Shown here: positions 10,350-19,379 of the stretch, piece by piece
Numbering within the stretch: the stretch's first letter is position 1
How the letters are laid out: each line of letters begins with the position of its first letter
Source of the DNA: an uncultured Acidimicrobiales bacterium
GTDB taxonomy: Bacteria > Actinomycetota > Acidimicrobiia > Acidimicrobiales > CALAML01
Assembly (NCBI GenBank): GCA_937925845.1
Contig: CALAML010000162.1
Location: 1-33,992 of the forward strand
Reading direction: 5' to 3'
DNA length: 33,992 bases
Made by a program: the position numbers and the translations under genes
The notes under the pieces: model-generated
Databases searched by the model: none
What the model was told of the DNA's origin: nothing
What the model saw: the letters and a program-made list of their open reading frames with translations, nothing else

Positions 10350-11356
10350 CCGAGGGCGACTCGCCAAGCCCAGCCCCCCTTCCCGCTTCCGGTGCTGAGT
10401 TTCAGGTGCCCGAGACCGAAGCCGAACTGGCCGCCGTTCCGGTGCAGGCCGCGGCCACGGTGTTGATCGTCCGCGATGGACCCGGCGCCAACCTGGAAAC
10501 GCTGTTGCTGCAGCGTCGGGCCGGTTCGGTGTTTGTCCCCGGCGTGCATGTGTTTCCTGGCGGTCGGGTCGACGATCAGGACTACGCGTTGGTTGAGGCC
10601 GGCTCCACCACGGGCTGGCCCGGCGGGGTGCGTTCAGTCGACCAGGAGCGGCGACAAACCGTGGATCGGGTGGGCGGTGAGGGCAACGACATCGACGGTG
10701 GCCTGCCGAAGGATCTCGCCTTCTGGGTCGCGGCGTTGCGGGAGACCTTTGAAGAGACCGGCCTCCTGTTGGCCCGGTTGGCTGAAGGCCCCGATGCCGG
10801 TGCTTCCGATGGTGCCGGTGAGCGATGGGCGGCCACGATGGCTGCCGTGCGACAGGAGCGGCCCGCCGTGGATGCCGGTGTGCGGTCGATGCTCGAGGTG
10901 TGTGGCGATCACGGCGTCGTGCTCGACACCGCTTCGATGGTGTACTTCGGCCACTGGACCACGCCGATGGGTGCGCCACGGCGCTACGACACCCAGTTCT
11001 TTGTAGCCCGATGTCCGTCGGGTCAGGAGGTCGAACCCGATGGGGTGGAGGCCGTCGATGCCATCTGGCGCCAGCCCCGGGAGGCGCTCCAGGCGAATTT
11101 GGCCGGTGAGATCGACCTGATTGCACCCACCTACCGGTCGCTGGTGGCCCTTACTCGGTTCTCAACCACCAAAGAAGTGTTGGCCGCGTTGTGGCCTCAT
11201 GGTGCGAAAAGCGGCAGGATGGTTGCAGACGAAGGCGGAGGTTTCCGCGTTTCCCTGCCCCCTTGGGACTCAAAAGACCCACATGCAACTCAGGGCTCCG
11301 AGCCCTTCCCGCGAATTCCACCGGAGATTCGCGCACGTCGAGGAACGAATGACTGA
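10346..11356 (+). CDS. NUDIX hydrolase, NUDT19-like
   Basis: A 336-residue NUDIX hydrolase. The Nudix box is split: GGRVDDQDY begins near residue 72 and the catalytic RETFEETG helix lies at 132-139. That leaves about 46 extra residues inside the box, the arrangement known from NUDT19/RP2p, a CoA diphosphatase family. The conserved Glu residues of REtfEEtG are all present. The tail from about residue 275 is Pro/Arg-rich. GTG at 10346 overlaps the fxsA stop (GTGA), indicating coupling. The substrate is unproven; acyl-CoA or another nucleoside diphosphate derivative is the family expectation. The last eight bases overlap the next gene. Confidence 0.86.
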   Translation: MTEGDSPSPAPLPASGAEFQVPETEAELAAVPVQAAATVLIVRDGPGANLETLLLQRRAGSVFVPGVHVFPGGRVDDQDYALVEAGSTTGWPGGVRSVDQERRQTVDRVGGEGNDIDGGLPKDLAFWVAALRETFEETGLLLARLAEGPDAGASDGAGERWAATMAAVRQERPAVDAGVRSMLEVCGDHGVVLDTASMVYFGHWTTPMGAPRRYDTQFFVARCPSGQEVEPDGVEAVDAIWRQPREALQANLAGEIDLIAPTYRSLVALTRFSTTKEVLAALWPHGAKSGRMVADEGGGFRVSLPPWDSKDPHATQGSEPFPRIPPEIRARRGTND

Positions 11357-12200
11357 TAGCGATACCCCTGAACCAGTGAAGATCATTCCTGGAGTGCCGC
11401 GGGCGTTGAGCCCGTTGGTTCGCCGGATCTGCGCCCCGAACCCGGGGGTCTTCACCGGGCCGGGCACCAACACCTACCTGGTGGGCATCGACGAGATCGC
11501 GGTGATCGACCCGGGCCCCGAGGACGACTCTCACCTCGAAGCGGTGTCGGGTTGTGGCGGCGATCGCATTCGCTGGATCCTCTGCACCCACACCCATCCC
11601 GACCATGCCCCCGGCACCAAGGCGTTGGCCGCAGCCACCGGCGCTGAGGTATTGGCGTTTGATGCTCGTGATGGTCTGGTGATCGACCGGGAGCTCGGTG
11701 ACGGCGACAAGGTGACCGCCACCGAGTTCCGACTCACCGCCATCCACACGCCGGGCCATGCGTCGAACCACCTCTGTTTCCATCTCGAAGAGGAGCGCAT
11801 GCTCTTCACCGGGGACCACATCATGCAGGGGTCGACGGTGGTCATTAAGCCGCCGGATGGTCACATGGCCACCTACCTCGATTCGCTGGCCAAGATCCGC
11901 AAGATTCCTCGGCTGCGTACCTTGGCTCCGGGGCACGGTTTGGTGATTGAGAAGCCCCGCGAGGTGATCGACTACTACCTGTCACATCGGGCCGAGCGAG
12001 AAGAGAAGGTGCTGGCTGCGGTCGGCGATGGCGGGCCCGCCACCCTCGCTGATCTGGTGCCGGTGGTATACGCCGACGTCGATTCCGAACGCCACCACAT
12101 CGCCGAGCATTCGCTGCTAGCCCACCTGATCAAGCTGGCCGAGGACGGCAAGGTATCGGGTGACGCCGAGGACAAGGAAGCGAAGTGGGCCGTCACCTAG
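11349..12200 (+). CDS. Metallo-beta-lactamase-fold hydrolase, LACTB2-like
   Basis: A 283-residue MBL-fold protein with the metal-binding motif THTHPDHAPG (His81, His83, Asp85, His86), then HTPGHASNH, TGDHIMQGS and PGHG, completing a dinuclear metal site. The C-terminal about 70 residues resemble the winged-helix tail of LACTB2 relatives (HRAEREEKVLAAV...HSLLAHLIKLAEDGKV). Family members act as endoribonucleases or thioesterase-like hydrolases. ATG at 11349 overlaps the NUDIX gene by eight bases. Longer open frame upstream is only the antisense or alternate frame of that gene. Association with the NUDIX enzyme suggests consecutive steps on one substrate class, perhaps CoA derivatives; this is inference. 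Confidence 0.88.
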   Translation: MTDSDTPEPVKIIPGVPRALSPLVRRICAPNPGVFTGPGTNTYLVGIDEIAVIDPGPEDDSHLEAVSGCGGDRIRWILCTHTHPDHAPGTKALAAATGAEVLAFDARDGLVIDRELGDGDKVTATEFRLTAIHTPGHASNHLCFHLEEERMLFTGDHIMQGSTVVIKPPDGHMATYLDSLAKIRKIPRLRTLAPGHGLVIEKPREVIDYYLSHRAEREEKVLAAVGDGGPATLADLVPVVYADVDSERHHIAEHSLLAHLIKLAEDGKVSGDAEDKEAKWAVT

Positions 12201-12264
12201 AAGGCAGACTCCCCGGCCCGACCGCCCCGACCGCCCCAGCTGGCCGATTGGGCGCCGGGAGGCC

Positions 12265-13077
12265 ATGACCTCGTCGCCCGACCCGCCCGCTAACGACCCT
12301 GCCGACAGCCCTGTCAACGACCCCGCCATCGCGGCTGTTGTAGAGGATCTCCGTGAGCTGATTCGGCCCGGTCAGGTGGTGGCGATCGGCGAGTGGCACG
12401 GCACCGTTGAGTGGCCGGCCCTGGTGAGTGCGCTGGTCGACGCCTCGTTGGCCGCCGGGCTCACCACGGTGGTTGGTCTCGAGGTGCCGATGAGTCACGA
12501 TCTGGCCGAGGGGTCGGCTGGTCCGTTCTTCGAGCGGGCTGTCGAGTTTCAGGATGGCCGGTCGTCACAGGCCATGGCCGGTCTTGTCGATCGTCTGGCC
12601 GAACTGACCCGCGGCGGCGCCGATCTGCATGCGGTGGCCATGGACGGTCCCTGGGTGGCTCCCGGTTCACCGGTGCCGCTGCATCTGATCGACCATCTGG
12701 AGCGGCCTCGCGACGAGACCATGGCCGCCAACCTGATGGCGGTGCTCGATCGGGTGCCGAGGGCCTTCACTGTGGTGCTCGCCGGAAACGAACACACCCG
12801 GGTCACTCGTCGGCCCGACTCATCGCCGACGCTCGGTTCGATCCTGTCGGCCTGGTACCCGCGGACCGTTGCCCTCTTGACGAGGGCGCGCGGTGGCCAG
12901 GCCTGGGTGCTGTTGCCCGACGGCACCGCGGGACCCACCGACGTTCCCGATGATTCGGATCTGGATCCCGGGGCCTCGTGGTCTCGGGAAGCGGGGGCCG
13001 ATGGCCACCACGGTTTTGTCCAGTTGGGCCTGCTGACCCCATCCGCGCCAGCTCACGCCGGTCCGTCCCCCGCCTGA
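12265..13077 (+). CDS. EreA/ChaN (TIKI)-superfamily-like protein
   Basis: A 270-residue protein with a spaced set of motifs: IGEWHG (Glu43, His45), VGLEVP (Glu73) and VLAGNEHTR (His177). This pattern resembles the erythromycin-esterase/ChaN/TIKI superfamily, where an early GE-x-H motif and a downstream Glu and His form the active or metal site. No signal peptide or membrane segment is apparent, and the C-terminus is acidic and low complexity. The ATG follows GGGAGG by five bases, and a longer Arg/Pro-rich extension upstream is rejected. It is 64 bp downstream of the LACTB2-like gene on the same strand. Substrate unknown. Confidence 0.7.
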   Translation: MTSSPDPPANDPADSPVNDPAIAAVVEDLRELIRPGQVVAIGEWHGTVEWPALVSALVDASLAAGLTTVVGLEVPMSHDLAEGSAGPFFERAVEFQDGRSSQAMAGLVDRLAELTRGGADLHAVAMDGPWVAPGSPVPLHLIDHLERPRDETMAANLMAVLDRVPRAFTVVLAGNEHTRVTRRPDSSPTLGSILSAWYPRTVALLTRARGGQAWVLLPDGTAGPTDVPDDSDLDPGASWSREAGADGHHGFVQLGLLTPSAPAHAGPSPA

Positions 13078-13289
13078 GCGAGGACGGTCCAACGGATCAG
13101 GGTCGGGTCCCTCGGATGGGGGAGCCGGGTCACCTCACGGGGGGTATGCACCCACTTTGGGGATTGCGACCATTGAAACAGAGCAACGATTTGTCGCCGT
13201 CCTCGGCCTGACGTCACACCTGAGCTGTATTCAGCGAGTGACGGATGCCATGGCGACGGATCCCAGAGCCAAGGGAAGCAGAACCTACG

Positions 13290-14102
13290 ATGAAGACACA
13301 AGCAACGAGAGTTGGATCCGTGAGCGATCACCGAAGTACTGCCGATTCGGAGTTGGGCGCCAAGGTCGTAAGCCAGCCGGCACCCAGTCCTCATGCCGGG
13401 GGACAGCCGATCCTTTCGGCTCGTGGGGTGCGCAAGATCTACCGCACTGGAAGCCACGATGTCGAGGCCCTGCGAGGTGTCGATCTCGATATCGGCGCCG
13501 GTGAGTTGATGATGGTGATGGGGCCATCGGGCAACGGCAAGACCACCCTGTTGAACTGCCTGTCCGGTCTGGATGAGATCGATGAGGGCACGGTGCATGT
13601 CGACGGTGAAGAGATTCACTCGATGGCCGACGCCAAGCGCACTCAGCATCGGGCCGAGCGGATGGGGTTTGTGTTCCAGAGCTTCAACCTGATCCCGGTC
13701 TTTTCCGCCATCGAGAACGTAGAGATCCCGCTGCTGGTGGGTGGGGCCACCGCCAAGGTGGCACGGGTCAAGGCCCGGGACATGTTGGATCGGGTTGGTC
13801 TTGGTGACCGCGGTGGCCATCGGCCGACCGAGCTTTCCGGTGGTGAGCAACAGCGGGTGGCCATCGCTCGGGCGTTGGTGAGTGAGCCGGCGATCGTGTG
13901 GGCCGACGAACCGACAGGAAACCTCGACAGCCATACCGCCGAAGCGGTTCTGGAGTTGTTGGGTGAGGTTCACGACGCGGGCCAAACGCTGGTCATCGTG
14001 ACCCACGATCGGAGTATCGGCGCCCGGGGCCAGCGGTTGGTGCAGGTTCGTGACGGCAGCATCGCCTACGACGGCCCGCCGACCATCCTTGAAAACGCGT
14101 AG
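13290..14102 (+). CDS. ABC transporter ATP-binding protein, MacB/LolD type
   Basis: A 270-residue ABC ATPase. The core begins at [13 protein letters not shown] after a variable 45-residue N-terminus. Visible motifs are Walker [10 protein letters not shown] (78-86), Q-loop [12 protein letters not shown], signature LSGGEQQR (from 182), Walker [13 protein letters not shown] and switch THDRS. The [17 protein letters not shown] segment is characteristic of the MacB/LolD (3.A.1.122-like) group, which power mechanotransmission rather than import. ATG at 13290 is chosen with AAGGGAAG upstream; GTG at 13320 is possible. The permease follows after nine bases. Confidence 0.92.
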   Translation: MKTQATRVGSVSDHRSTADSELGAKVVSQPAPSPHAGGQPILSARGVRKIYRTGSHDVEALRGVDLDIGAGELMMVMGPSGNGKTTLLNCLSGLDEIDEGTVHVDGEEIHSMADAKRTQHRAERMGFVFQSFNLIPVFSAIENVEIPLLVGGATAKVARVKARDMLDRVGLGDRGGHRPTELSGGEQQRVAIARALVSEPAIVWADEPTGNLDSHTAEAVLELLGEVHDAGQTLVIVTHDRSIGARGQRLVQVRDGSIAYDGPPTILENA

Positions 14103-14111
14103 GGGTCGGTC

Positions 14112-16970
14112 ATGGTCATCCTGATCGTTATCTCTCTGATCCTCCTGGCCGTTCCGCTGCACGATCTCGTGCGCCGGCCCACCTTCCGTCGCCTCGCCAT
14201 TCGCAACGTGCTTCGCCGCAAGACCGAGGCCGCCATCGTGGTGCTTGGTGCCGCTCTTGGCACCGCCATCATCACCGCCGCCTTTATCACCGGCAACAGC
14301 TTCGACCAGTCGATTCGCAACATCGCCAAAACCGATCTCGGGCCGATCGACATCGGGGTGGAGATCGAAGATGCCACCGAGGTGGCCCAGGTTCGTGATG
14401 CCGTGGTCGGCGATGGCTTGCCCGGCACCGATGGTGTGCTTTCGTCGGTTTCGATCGGCACTTCTGTGGTCCATCCGGATGCCCCGGGCGGCCAGCGGGC
14501 CGAACCCCAGTCCCGGATCACCGAATTCGACATCGACGAGGCCAGAGACTTCGGCGGCCGCCCCGACGACACGGGCCTCGCCGGCGTGGAGGCGATCGGT
14601 GAAGGCGAGACCGTGATCGTGCAACGGCTGGCTCGCACCCTCGATGCCGAGGTCGGCGATCAGCTGACCGTCTTTGCCTATGGCCAGGAGATTCCCCTCA
14701 CGGTCACCGCCATCACCCCAACCAGGGGGCTGATGGGCTCCGCCGAAATGGTGGTGGTGCCCGGCACCATCGAGGGCGTGCTGGCCACCGCCGGTCCCGG
14801 AGCGGCCGATGCCCGCCCGCCGAGCGGAACGGTGCTGATCTCCAACAACGGCGGGATCTTTGATGGAGCGAACGGCTCCGACGCCATCGTCGACGAGGTG
14901 GTCGACCGTGTCGAGGCCTTCGACGGTGTTGAGGTTGGCCCGTGGAAGCAGGAACTGATCGAAGACGCCGAAGCTACCGGCACCGAGCTCTCCACGCTGT
15001 TTACCGGCATCGGCAGCTTCTCGGTCATCGCCGGGATCCTCTTGCTGGTCAACCTGTTTGTGATGCTGGCCGAGGAGCGTAAAACCGAGATGGGCATGCT
15101 GCGGGCCGTTGGCTTGAAGCGCAACCATCTCACCCGGAGCTTTGTGCTCGAAGGTGCGGCCTATGCCGCGCTGTCGGCCGTGGTTGGTGCCATCGGTGGT
15201 ATCGCTGTCGGCTGGGGCATCGTTCAGGCCACCCAGTCGATCTTTGCCGATGACGATGGCGTGCTCGACTTCACCCTGGCCATCCGGCCGGAGACGCTGG
15301 TGGTCGGCGGGCTGGTCGGCTTTGTTATTGCGGGCGTGACCGCCTGGCTTACCAGCCTGCGGATCTCGGGCCTCAACATCATCAGCGCCATCCGCGATCT
15401 ACCGAACCCCCGCTCGGCCAGCCGTCGCCTGCGCTCGCTGGTGGCCGGAGTTGCCGGGGTGGCTCTCGGCGTGCTGCTCACCGTGATCGGATACGGCAAC
15501 CCGGTGGCCGTCCTCTTGATGATGGGGCCACCGATTGCGCTCCTGTCCGCGATCACCCTTATCAGTCGGTTTTTGCCCCGCCGCCCGGTGGTGCTGGTGC
15601 TGGCCGGCTTGGCGTTGGTATACGGCGCCACCGTCTTCCAGGTGTTCCCTGAGCAGATGGAGGATGGCGACATTGAAGTCTTTGTGGTGATGGGCGTGGT
15701 GCTGACCGCAGCCGCAGTGGCCATCGTGACCGCCCTCGACAAGTTCTGGGGCCGGATGATCTCGGCGTCAGGCGGCGCCCTGGCCCCGAGGTTGGCCTTG
15801 GCTTACCCGCTGAACCGACTGTTTCGCACCGGTCTGTTGTTGGGGATGTTCTCGCTGGTGATCTTCACCATGACCTTCATCACCGCTTTGGACGGAACCT
15901 TCTCCGGCCAGGGGCCGACCTTTGCCCGTGATCTGGCCGGCGGCTACGACATGCAGGTGCGGTCGAACCCGGCCAACCCAATCACCGTTGAGGATCTCGA
16001 AGGCCAGCCTGGAGTGGAGCGGGTCGCCACGATCCAGCGGGGTTTCCCCGAGCTACGGCCCGCTGGCACCCCTGAGGAGGACAGCGAAGGCTGGGCCATC
16101 GCCGGCATCAACGACGCCTTCCTTGAAGGCGGCGTGCCGTTGCTGACCGAGCGCGATCCGGCCTATGGCAGCGACGTGGCCGCCTATGAAGCGGTGTTGG
16201 CCGACCCGTCGCTGATCATCGTCAACACCTTCCTTGGCGGTGACGATGGTGGGCCGGACTCGGGCAGCGATATCGAGCCGGGCGACCAGTTGATTCTGCG
16301 GGATCCGGTATCGGCGCGCGAGACCGAGATGACCGTCGCTGGTGTCTACGGTGGCGACTTCGTGTTCTTTGGCTCCTTCGCCTCGGCCGAGGCGGTGCAG
16401 ACCCATCTCGACATCAGCTTCCCGAGCCGTCATCTGGTCAAGGTGGCCGATGGCCTCGACGCCCAGGAGGTCGCCGCCGATCTCACCGGCCGCTTTATCG
16501 CCAACGGTGGTGACGCCGAGACCTTCACCGACGCGGTGAACGAAGAGGTGCAGGCCCAGTCCGGCTTCTTTTCGCTGATGCGGGGCTACCTCGGCCTCGG
16601 CCTGCTGATCGGCATCGCTGGTCTGGCCGTGGTGATGGTTCGGGCCGTGCGGGAGCGCCGCCGCCAGATCGGAATGCTGAGGGCGATGGGGGTGACCTCG
16701 CCGACCGTCCGTGGGGCGTTCCTGGCCGAGAGCGGCTTTATCGCCCTCCAGGGCATCATCATTGGTGTTGCACTGGGGCTGGTGACGTCGTGGTCGGTGA
16801 TCACCAGCTCGGACTCCTTCGGCGATGAGGAGCTCAGCTTTACCGTGCCCTGGCTGGCGCTGGTGCTGATCGTCGCCATCCCGCTGGTGGCCGTTATCGC
16901 CTCCACCGTCGTGCCGGCCATGCGGGCGGCCTCGATCCGTCCCGCCGCTGCCCTCCGGATCGCCGACTGA
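14112..16970 (+). CDS. FtsX/MacB-family ABC permease with two FtsX modules
   Basis: A 952-residue permease. An N-terminal hydrophobic helix (2-18) precedes LAIRNVLRRKTEAAIVVLGAA, a typical FtsX entry. A large extracytoplasmic domain (about 60-290) is followed by three helices with the EERKTEMGMLRAVGLKRNHL coupling loop. A central hydrophobic block spans about 435-600. A second extracytoplasmic domain (about 605-820) precedes the last three helices with a matching coupling loop (ERRRQIGMLRAMGV). This duplicated architecture is usual for actinobacterial permeases of the LolCE/MacB group that move lipids, lipoproteins or peptides. It pairs with the ATPase nine bases upstream. The substrate cannot be read from sequence. 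Confidence 0.93.
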   Translation: MVILIVISLILLAVPLHDLVRRPTFRRLAIRNVLRRKTEAAIVVLGAALGTAIITAAFITGNSFDQSIRNIAKTDLGPIDIGVEIEDATEVAQVRDAVVGDGLPGTDGVLSSVSIGTSVVHPDAPGGQRAEPQSRITEFDIDEARDFGGRPDDTGLAGVEAIGEGETVIVQRLARTLDAEVGDQLTVFAYGQEIPLTVTAITPTRGLMGSAEMVVVPGTIEGVLATAGPGAADARPPSGTVLISNNGGIFDGANGSDAIVDEVVDRVEAFDGVEVGPWKQELIEDAEATGTELSTLFTGIGSFSVIAGILLLVNLFVMLAEERKTEMGMLRAVGLKRNHLTRSFVLEGAAYAALSAVVGAIGGIAVGWGIVQATQSIFADDDGVLDFTLAIRPETLVVGGLVGFVIAGVTAWLTSLRISGLNIISAIRDLPNPRSASRRLRSLVAGVAGVALGVLLTVIGYGNPVAVLLMMGPPIALLSAITLISRFLPRRPVVLVLAGLALVYGATVFQVFPEQMEDGDIEVFVVMGVVLTAAAVAIVTALDKFWGRMISASGGALAPRLALAYPLNRLFRTGLLLGMFSLVIFTMTFITALDGTFSGQGPTFARDLAGGYDMQVRSNPANPITVEDLEGQPGVERVATIQRGFPELRPAGTPEEDSEGWAIAGINDAFLEGGVPLLTERDPAYGSDVAAYEAVLADPSLIIVNTFLGGDDGGPDSGSDIEPGDQLILRDPVSARETEMTVAGVYGGDFVFFGSFASAEAVQTHLDISFPSRHLVKVADGLDAQEVAADLTGRFIANGGDAETFTDAVNEEVQAQSGFFSLMRGYLGLGLLIGIAGLAVVMVRAVRERRRQIGMLRAMGVTSPTVRGAFLAESGFIALQGIIIGVALGLVTSWSVITSSDSFGDEELSFTVPWLALVLIVAIPLVAVIASTVVPAMRAASIRPAAALRIAD

Positions 16971-17039
16971 CCGCCTTAGTTGGTAGTTGGTAGCGGTCGG
17001 CCCGGTCGTCGCCGTTTGGTCGGGCGGTACCGTTGAGGT

Positions 17040-18149
17040 GTGGCTCAACCCGCACCAGCGATTGCCAGCGTTCGCACCATCAGGCGTGATCTGGCGTTTC
17101 GGCGCCCGTTGTCCACGGGTGCGGGCTCCATCGCGGGGCGGGAGGTCCTGCTGGTGCAGGTCACCGATGTGGAGGGTCGCGAGGGCTGGGGTGAAGCGGC
17201 CCCGCTGCCGGGTTGGGGCGTCGGCAGTATCGACGAAATCGAGGCCTGGGTGACCGAGGTCGGGGCCGGGTTGGTGGGCCACTCTCCGGTGGCGCGTTCG
17301 CTTTGGCTCGACCCCTCCGGCAGCTACCCACCGGAGGGCCCGCCGGGTGCGTCTTCCGCGCTTGGGGTTGCGCTGTATGACCTGCAGGGACGCCAGTCCG
17401 GGCGATCGATGGCCGAAGTGTTGCTTGACGACATGCGGTCGTCGGTTGGAACGACTTCGGGTTTCGGGAGTGTCAATCCGACCGTGCCGGTAAACGCACT
17501 GATCGGCGCGGGCTCCATCGAAGACTCGGTCGCGGCCGCCGAAGCCGCGATAGAGGCTGGCTTCGCCACGTTGAAGTGCAAGGTTGGCGCCGCCAGCGTG
17601 GCGTCCGATGCCGAGCGGCTACTGGCCATCGCCGCCGCGGGAGATGTGGCTCTTCGTGTGGACGCCAACGGCGCCTGGACCGTGGATCAGGCTCTGGAGT
17701 TTGAGGCCCGCGTCGACGGCCTGGTCCTCGAGTGGATCGAAGACCCGGTTCCGGCCGCGCTGGCGACCGAGGTGGGGCCGAGGCTGGCGAGTCGGGTAGC
17801 CACGGAGTGGAAGGACCGTTCAACCTGGGACCTGGTCGATGCTGGAGCGGTCGATGTGGTCGTGGCCAAGCTCCCGGTGCATGGAGGTCCGCTTCCACTG
17901 CTCTTGATGGCTGACACTGCGGCGACCAAGGGCGCGGAGGTCGTGGTCACCTCGTTTCTCGGCTCCACCATCGGTATCGCGGCCGCGCTACAGACCGCCG
18001 CTGCGCTCGGTCCCGGCATTCCGGCGTGCGGGTTGGCCACCGCCGAGTTGCTGGCCAGCGACTTCGCCGAGCCGCTGCCGATCACCAACGGAACGATGGC
18101 CCTGCCAGCAGAGCCTGGTCTGGGGGTAACTCCAACGGTGCACGAGTAG
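17040..18149 (+). CDS. menC: MenC-like o-succinylbenzoate synthase (enolase superfamily)
   Basis: A 369-residue enolase-superfamily enzyme. The catalytic K-x-K is Lys179-Cys-Lys181 (LKCKVG). Metal ligands are Asp208 (VDANGAW) and Glu234 (WIEDP), and a third is probably Glu256 where Asp is usual (ATEWKD). The opposing lysine is Lys277 (VVAKLPVHGG). This is the muconate-lactonizing subgroup pattern, and compact actinobacterial MenC proteins of menaquinone synthesis are the best match. Dipeptide epimerase or N-acylamino acid racemase activity cannot be excluded. The start is GTG 17040, with TACCGT at 17028-17033 six bases before it, suggesting leaderless transcription. No other men genes are adjacent. 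Confidence 0.75.
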   Translation: MAQPAPAIASVRTIRRDLAFRRPLSTGAGSIAGREVLLVQVTDVEGREGWGEAAPLPGWGVGSIDEIEAWVTEVGAGLVGHSPVARSLWLDPSGSYPPEGPPGASSALGVALYDLQGRQSGRSMAEVLLDDMRSSVGTTSGFGSVNPTVPVNALIGAGSIEDSVAAAEAAIEAGFATLKCKVGAASVASDAERLLAIAAAGDVALRVDANGAWTVDQALEFEARVDGLVLEWIEDPVPAALATEVGPRLASRVATEWKDRSTWDLVDAGAVDVVVAKLPVHGGPLPLLLMADTAATKGAEVVVTSFLGSTIGIAAALQTAAALGPGIPACGLATAELLASDFAEPLPITNGTMALPAEPGLGVTPTVHE

Positions 18150-18219
18150 CCCGACAAGCTTCTGGACCATTCATTGGAGAGGGCCTGCGTTTAATCTGAA
18201 CCGGTCGAAAGGTCTCACA

Positions 18220-18225
18220 TATAGT
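18220..18225 (+). promoter_or_regulatory. Candidate -10 element for the SGNH/GSCFA gene
   Basis: TATAGT at 18220-18225 matches a sigma-70-type -10 hexamer in an AT-richer 135-bp intergenic stretch, 60 bases before the ATG at 18285. The -35 region is weak. Confidence 0.3.
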
Positions 18226-18284
18226 GAATGTTGTGCAAAGAGCACAGATAATTCGGCGGAGTCGGCAAAAGTAGTTCTTTCTCA

Positions 18285-19379
18285 ATGAGTCTCATCATCT
18301 ACGGCAACAGTCATTCATGGTGCTTCCGTCCTCTCTTCCCGGGGGATCCAGATGATCGGAGCGGCCGGGTTGTGGTGGCCACCAACGCGGAGCGAGCTGG
18401 CGATGCGCGGACCCGGTCCGGCCAACGGGTGCGTTTGGCCCGAGCGCTCGGCGAGCTCACCGGGTCGAATGCCTCGACCTCAGACGACCTCGCGGAGGTC
18501 CGCCTCAATGCCGGTGTCGAGTTGGTGCTCACGCTGGCTGGCAACCATCACTTTGTGTTGGTGAGTCGGTACCAAAAGGATCGGCCTATCGATTTTGTCC
18601 TGCCTCAGGAGCCCGACCTGGACCTGATCGATGGCGCCACGCTGGTGCCGTATCACTCGCTGTATCAGAACCTGCAGGTGGCGATTCGCCCGTACTTTGA
18701 AGCGGCCAGCCGGCTGCGGTCGTGGCTCGGGTCGCCGATTTACCATCTTGAGGTTCCTCCTCCGATGATCGATGCGGATGAGATCAAACGGCAGCTGGAT
18801 CGCCGGGCCAGTCAGCGGGAGTCGGTGGACCGGCCGGTTTCGGAGGATCGCAACGAGTTTCAGGGGCTTTCTGAAGCACCTCCGTTGCTGCGGTACAAGC
18901 TGTGGCGCACCTCGGCCCGGGTCTTTTCCGATCTTTGCGAGGAACACGGCCTGATCTACGTGCCGGTTCCAAACACGGTGCTGTCGAAGTGTGGTCGTTA
19001 CCTGCGGCCCGGCTTGAACGACGACCTGACCCACGGCAACGCCAAGTTTGCTTCGCTGTATCTCGACCACCTCCGCGAAGAGTGGTTTGAGTTGGAGCCG
19101 AGCCCAGCCCTGCTCGAGGTTGAAGCGGCCGCTGTCGAACCGGTGAGCGAGTCGCCCTACGACGACCAGCCGGATCGGGCCTATTGGCGCCGCAGTGTCG
19201 CCGACCTGCCGCCGCGACGCGTCGACCCGGTGGGCACCGCCGGCTTTCGATCGACGAGAACACCCGCTTGGCAACCTCCGGCAGCTGCTTTGCCCAACAC
19301 ATCGCGCGACATCTCGAGAAGTCCGGGTTTCACTATCTCGTCACCGAGCCGCCGCCGGCGGTGCTCAGCCAGCAGCTAG
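18285..19379 (+). CDS. SGNH-like domain, 5' part of a frameshifted SGNH-GSCFA gene
   Basis: The first about 280 residues look like an SGNH/GDSL-type hydrolase. Block I is IIYGNSHSWC (GNSHS in place of GDSxS) and the last block is DLTHGNAKFASLYLDHL, containing the D-x-x-H pair. After residue about 290 the sequence SPYDDQPDRAYWRRSVADLPPRRVDPVG matches the usual lead-in of GSCFA proteins. At about 19248-19250 the matching continuation (IDENTRLATSGSCFAQH) moves to another frame, and the remaining 40 codons here are meaningless. One missing base explains it. The substrate is unknown; related proteins act on polysaccharide or acyl groups. The frameshift may be a true mutation, a programmed event or a sequencing error. 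Confidence 0.6.
   Translation: MSLIIYGNSHSWCFRPLFPGDPDDRSGRVVVATNAERAGDARTRSGQRVRLARALGELTGSNASTSDDLAEVRLNAGVELVLTLAGNHHFVLVSRYQKDRPIDFVLPQEPDLDLIDGATLVPYHSLYQNLQVAIRPYFEAASRLRSWLGSPIYHLEVPPPMIDADEIKRQLDRRASQRESVDRPVSEDRNEFQGLSEAPPLLRYKLWRTSARVFSDLCEEHGLIYVPVPNTVLSKCGRYLRPGLNDDLTHGNAKFASLYLDHLREEWFELEPSPALLEVEAAAVEPVSESPYDDQPDRAYWRRSVADLPPRRVDPVGTAGFRSTRTPAWQPPAAALPNTSRDISRSPGFTISSPSRRRRCSASS

Noticed and set aside
9594..11126. Long open minus-strand extension upstream of selA
   Set aside because: It is antisense to fxsA and the NUDIX gene, rich in Arg/Pro/His as expected of a shadow frame; SelA motifs begin only after 9593.
13053..15128. A 691-codon minus-strand open frame across the ABC transporter genes
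   Set aside because: The ABC ATPase and permease motifs on the plus strand are unambiguous; the antisense frame has no domain character.
19240..19260. Selenocysteine recoding as explanation for the split SGNH-GSCFA gene
   Set aside because: The break is a change of frame without an in-frame TGA, so a one-base indel explains it, not UGA readthrough.
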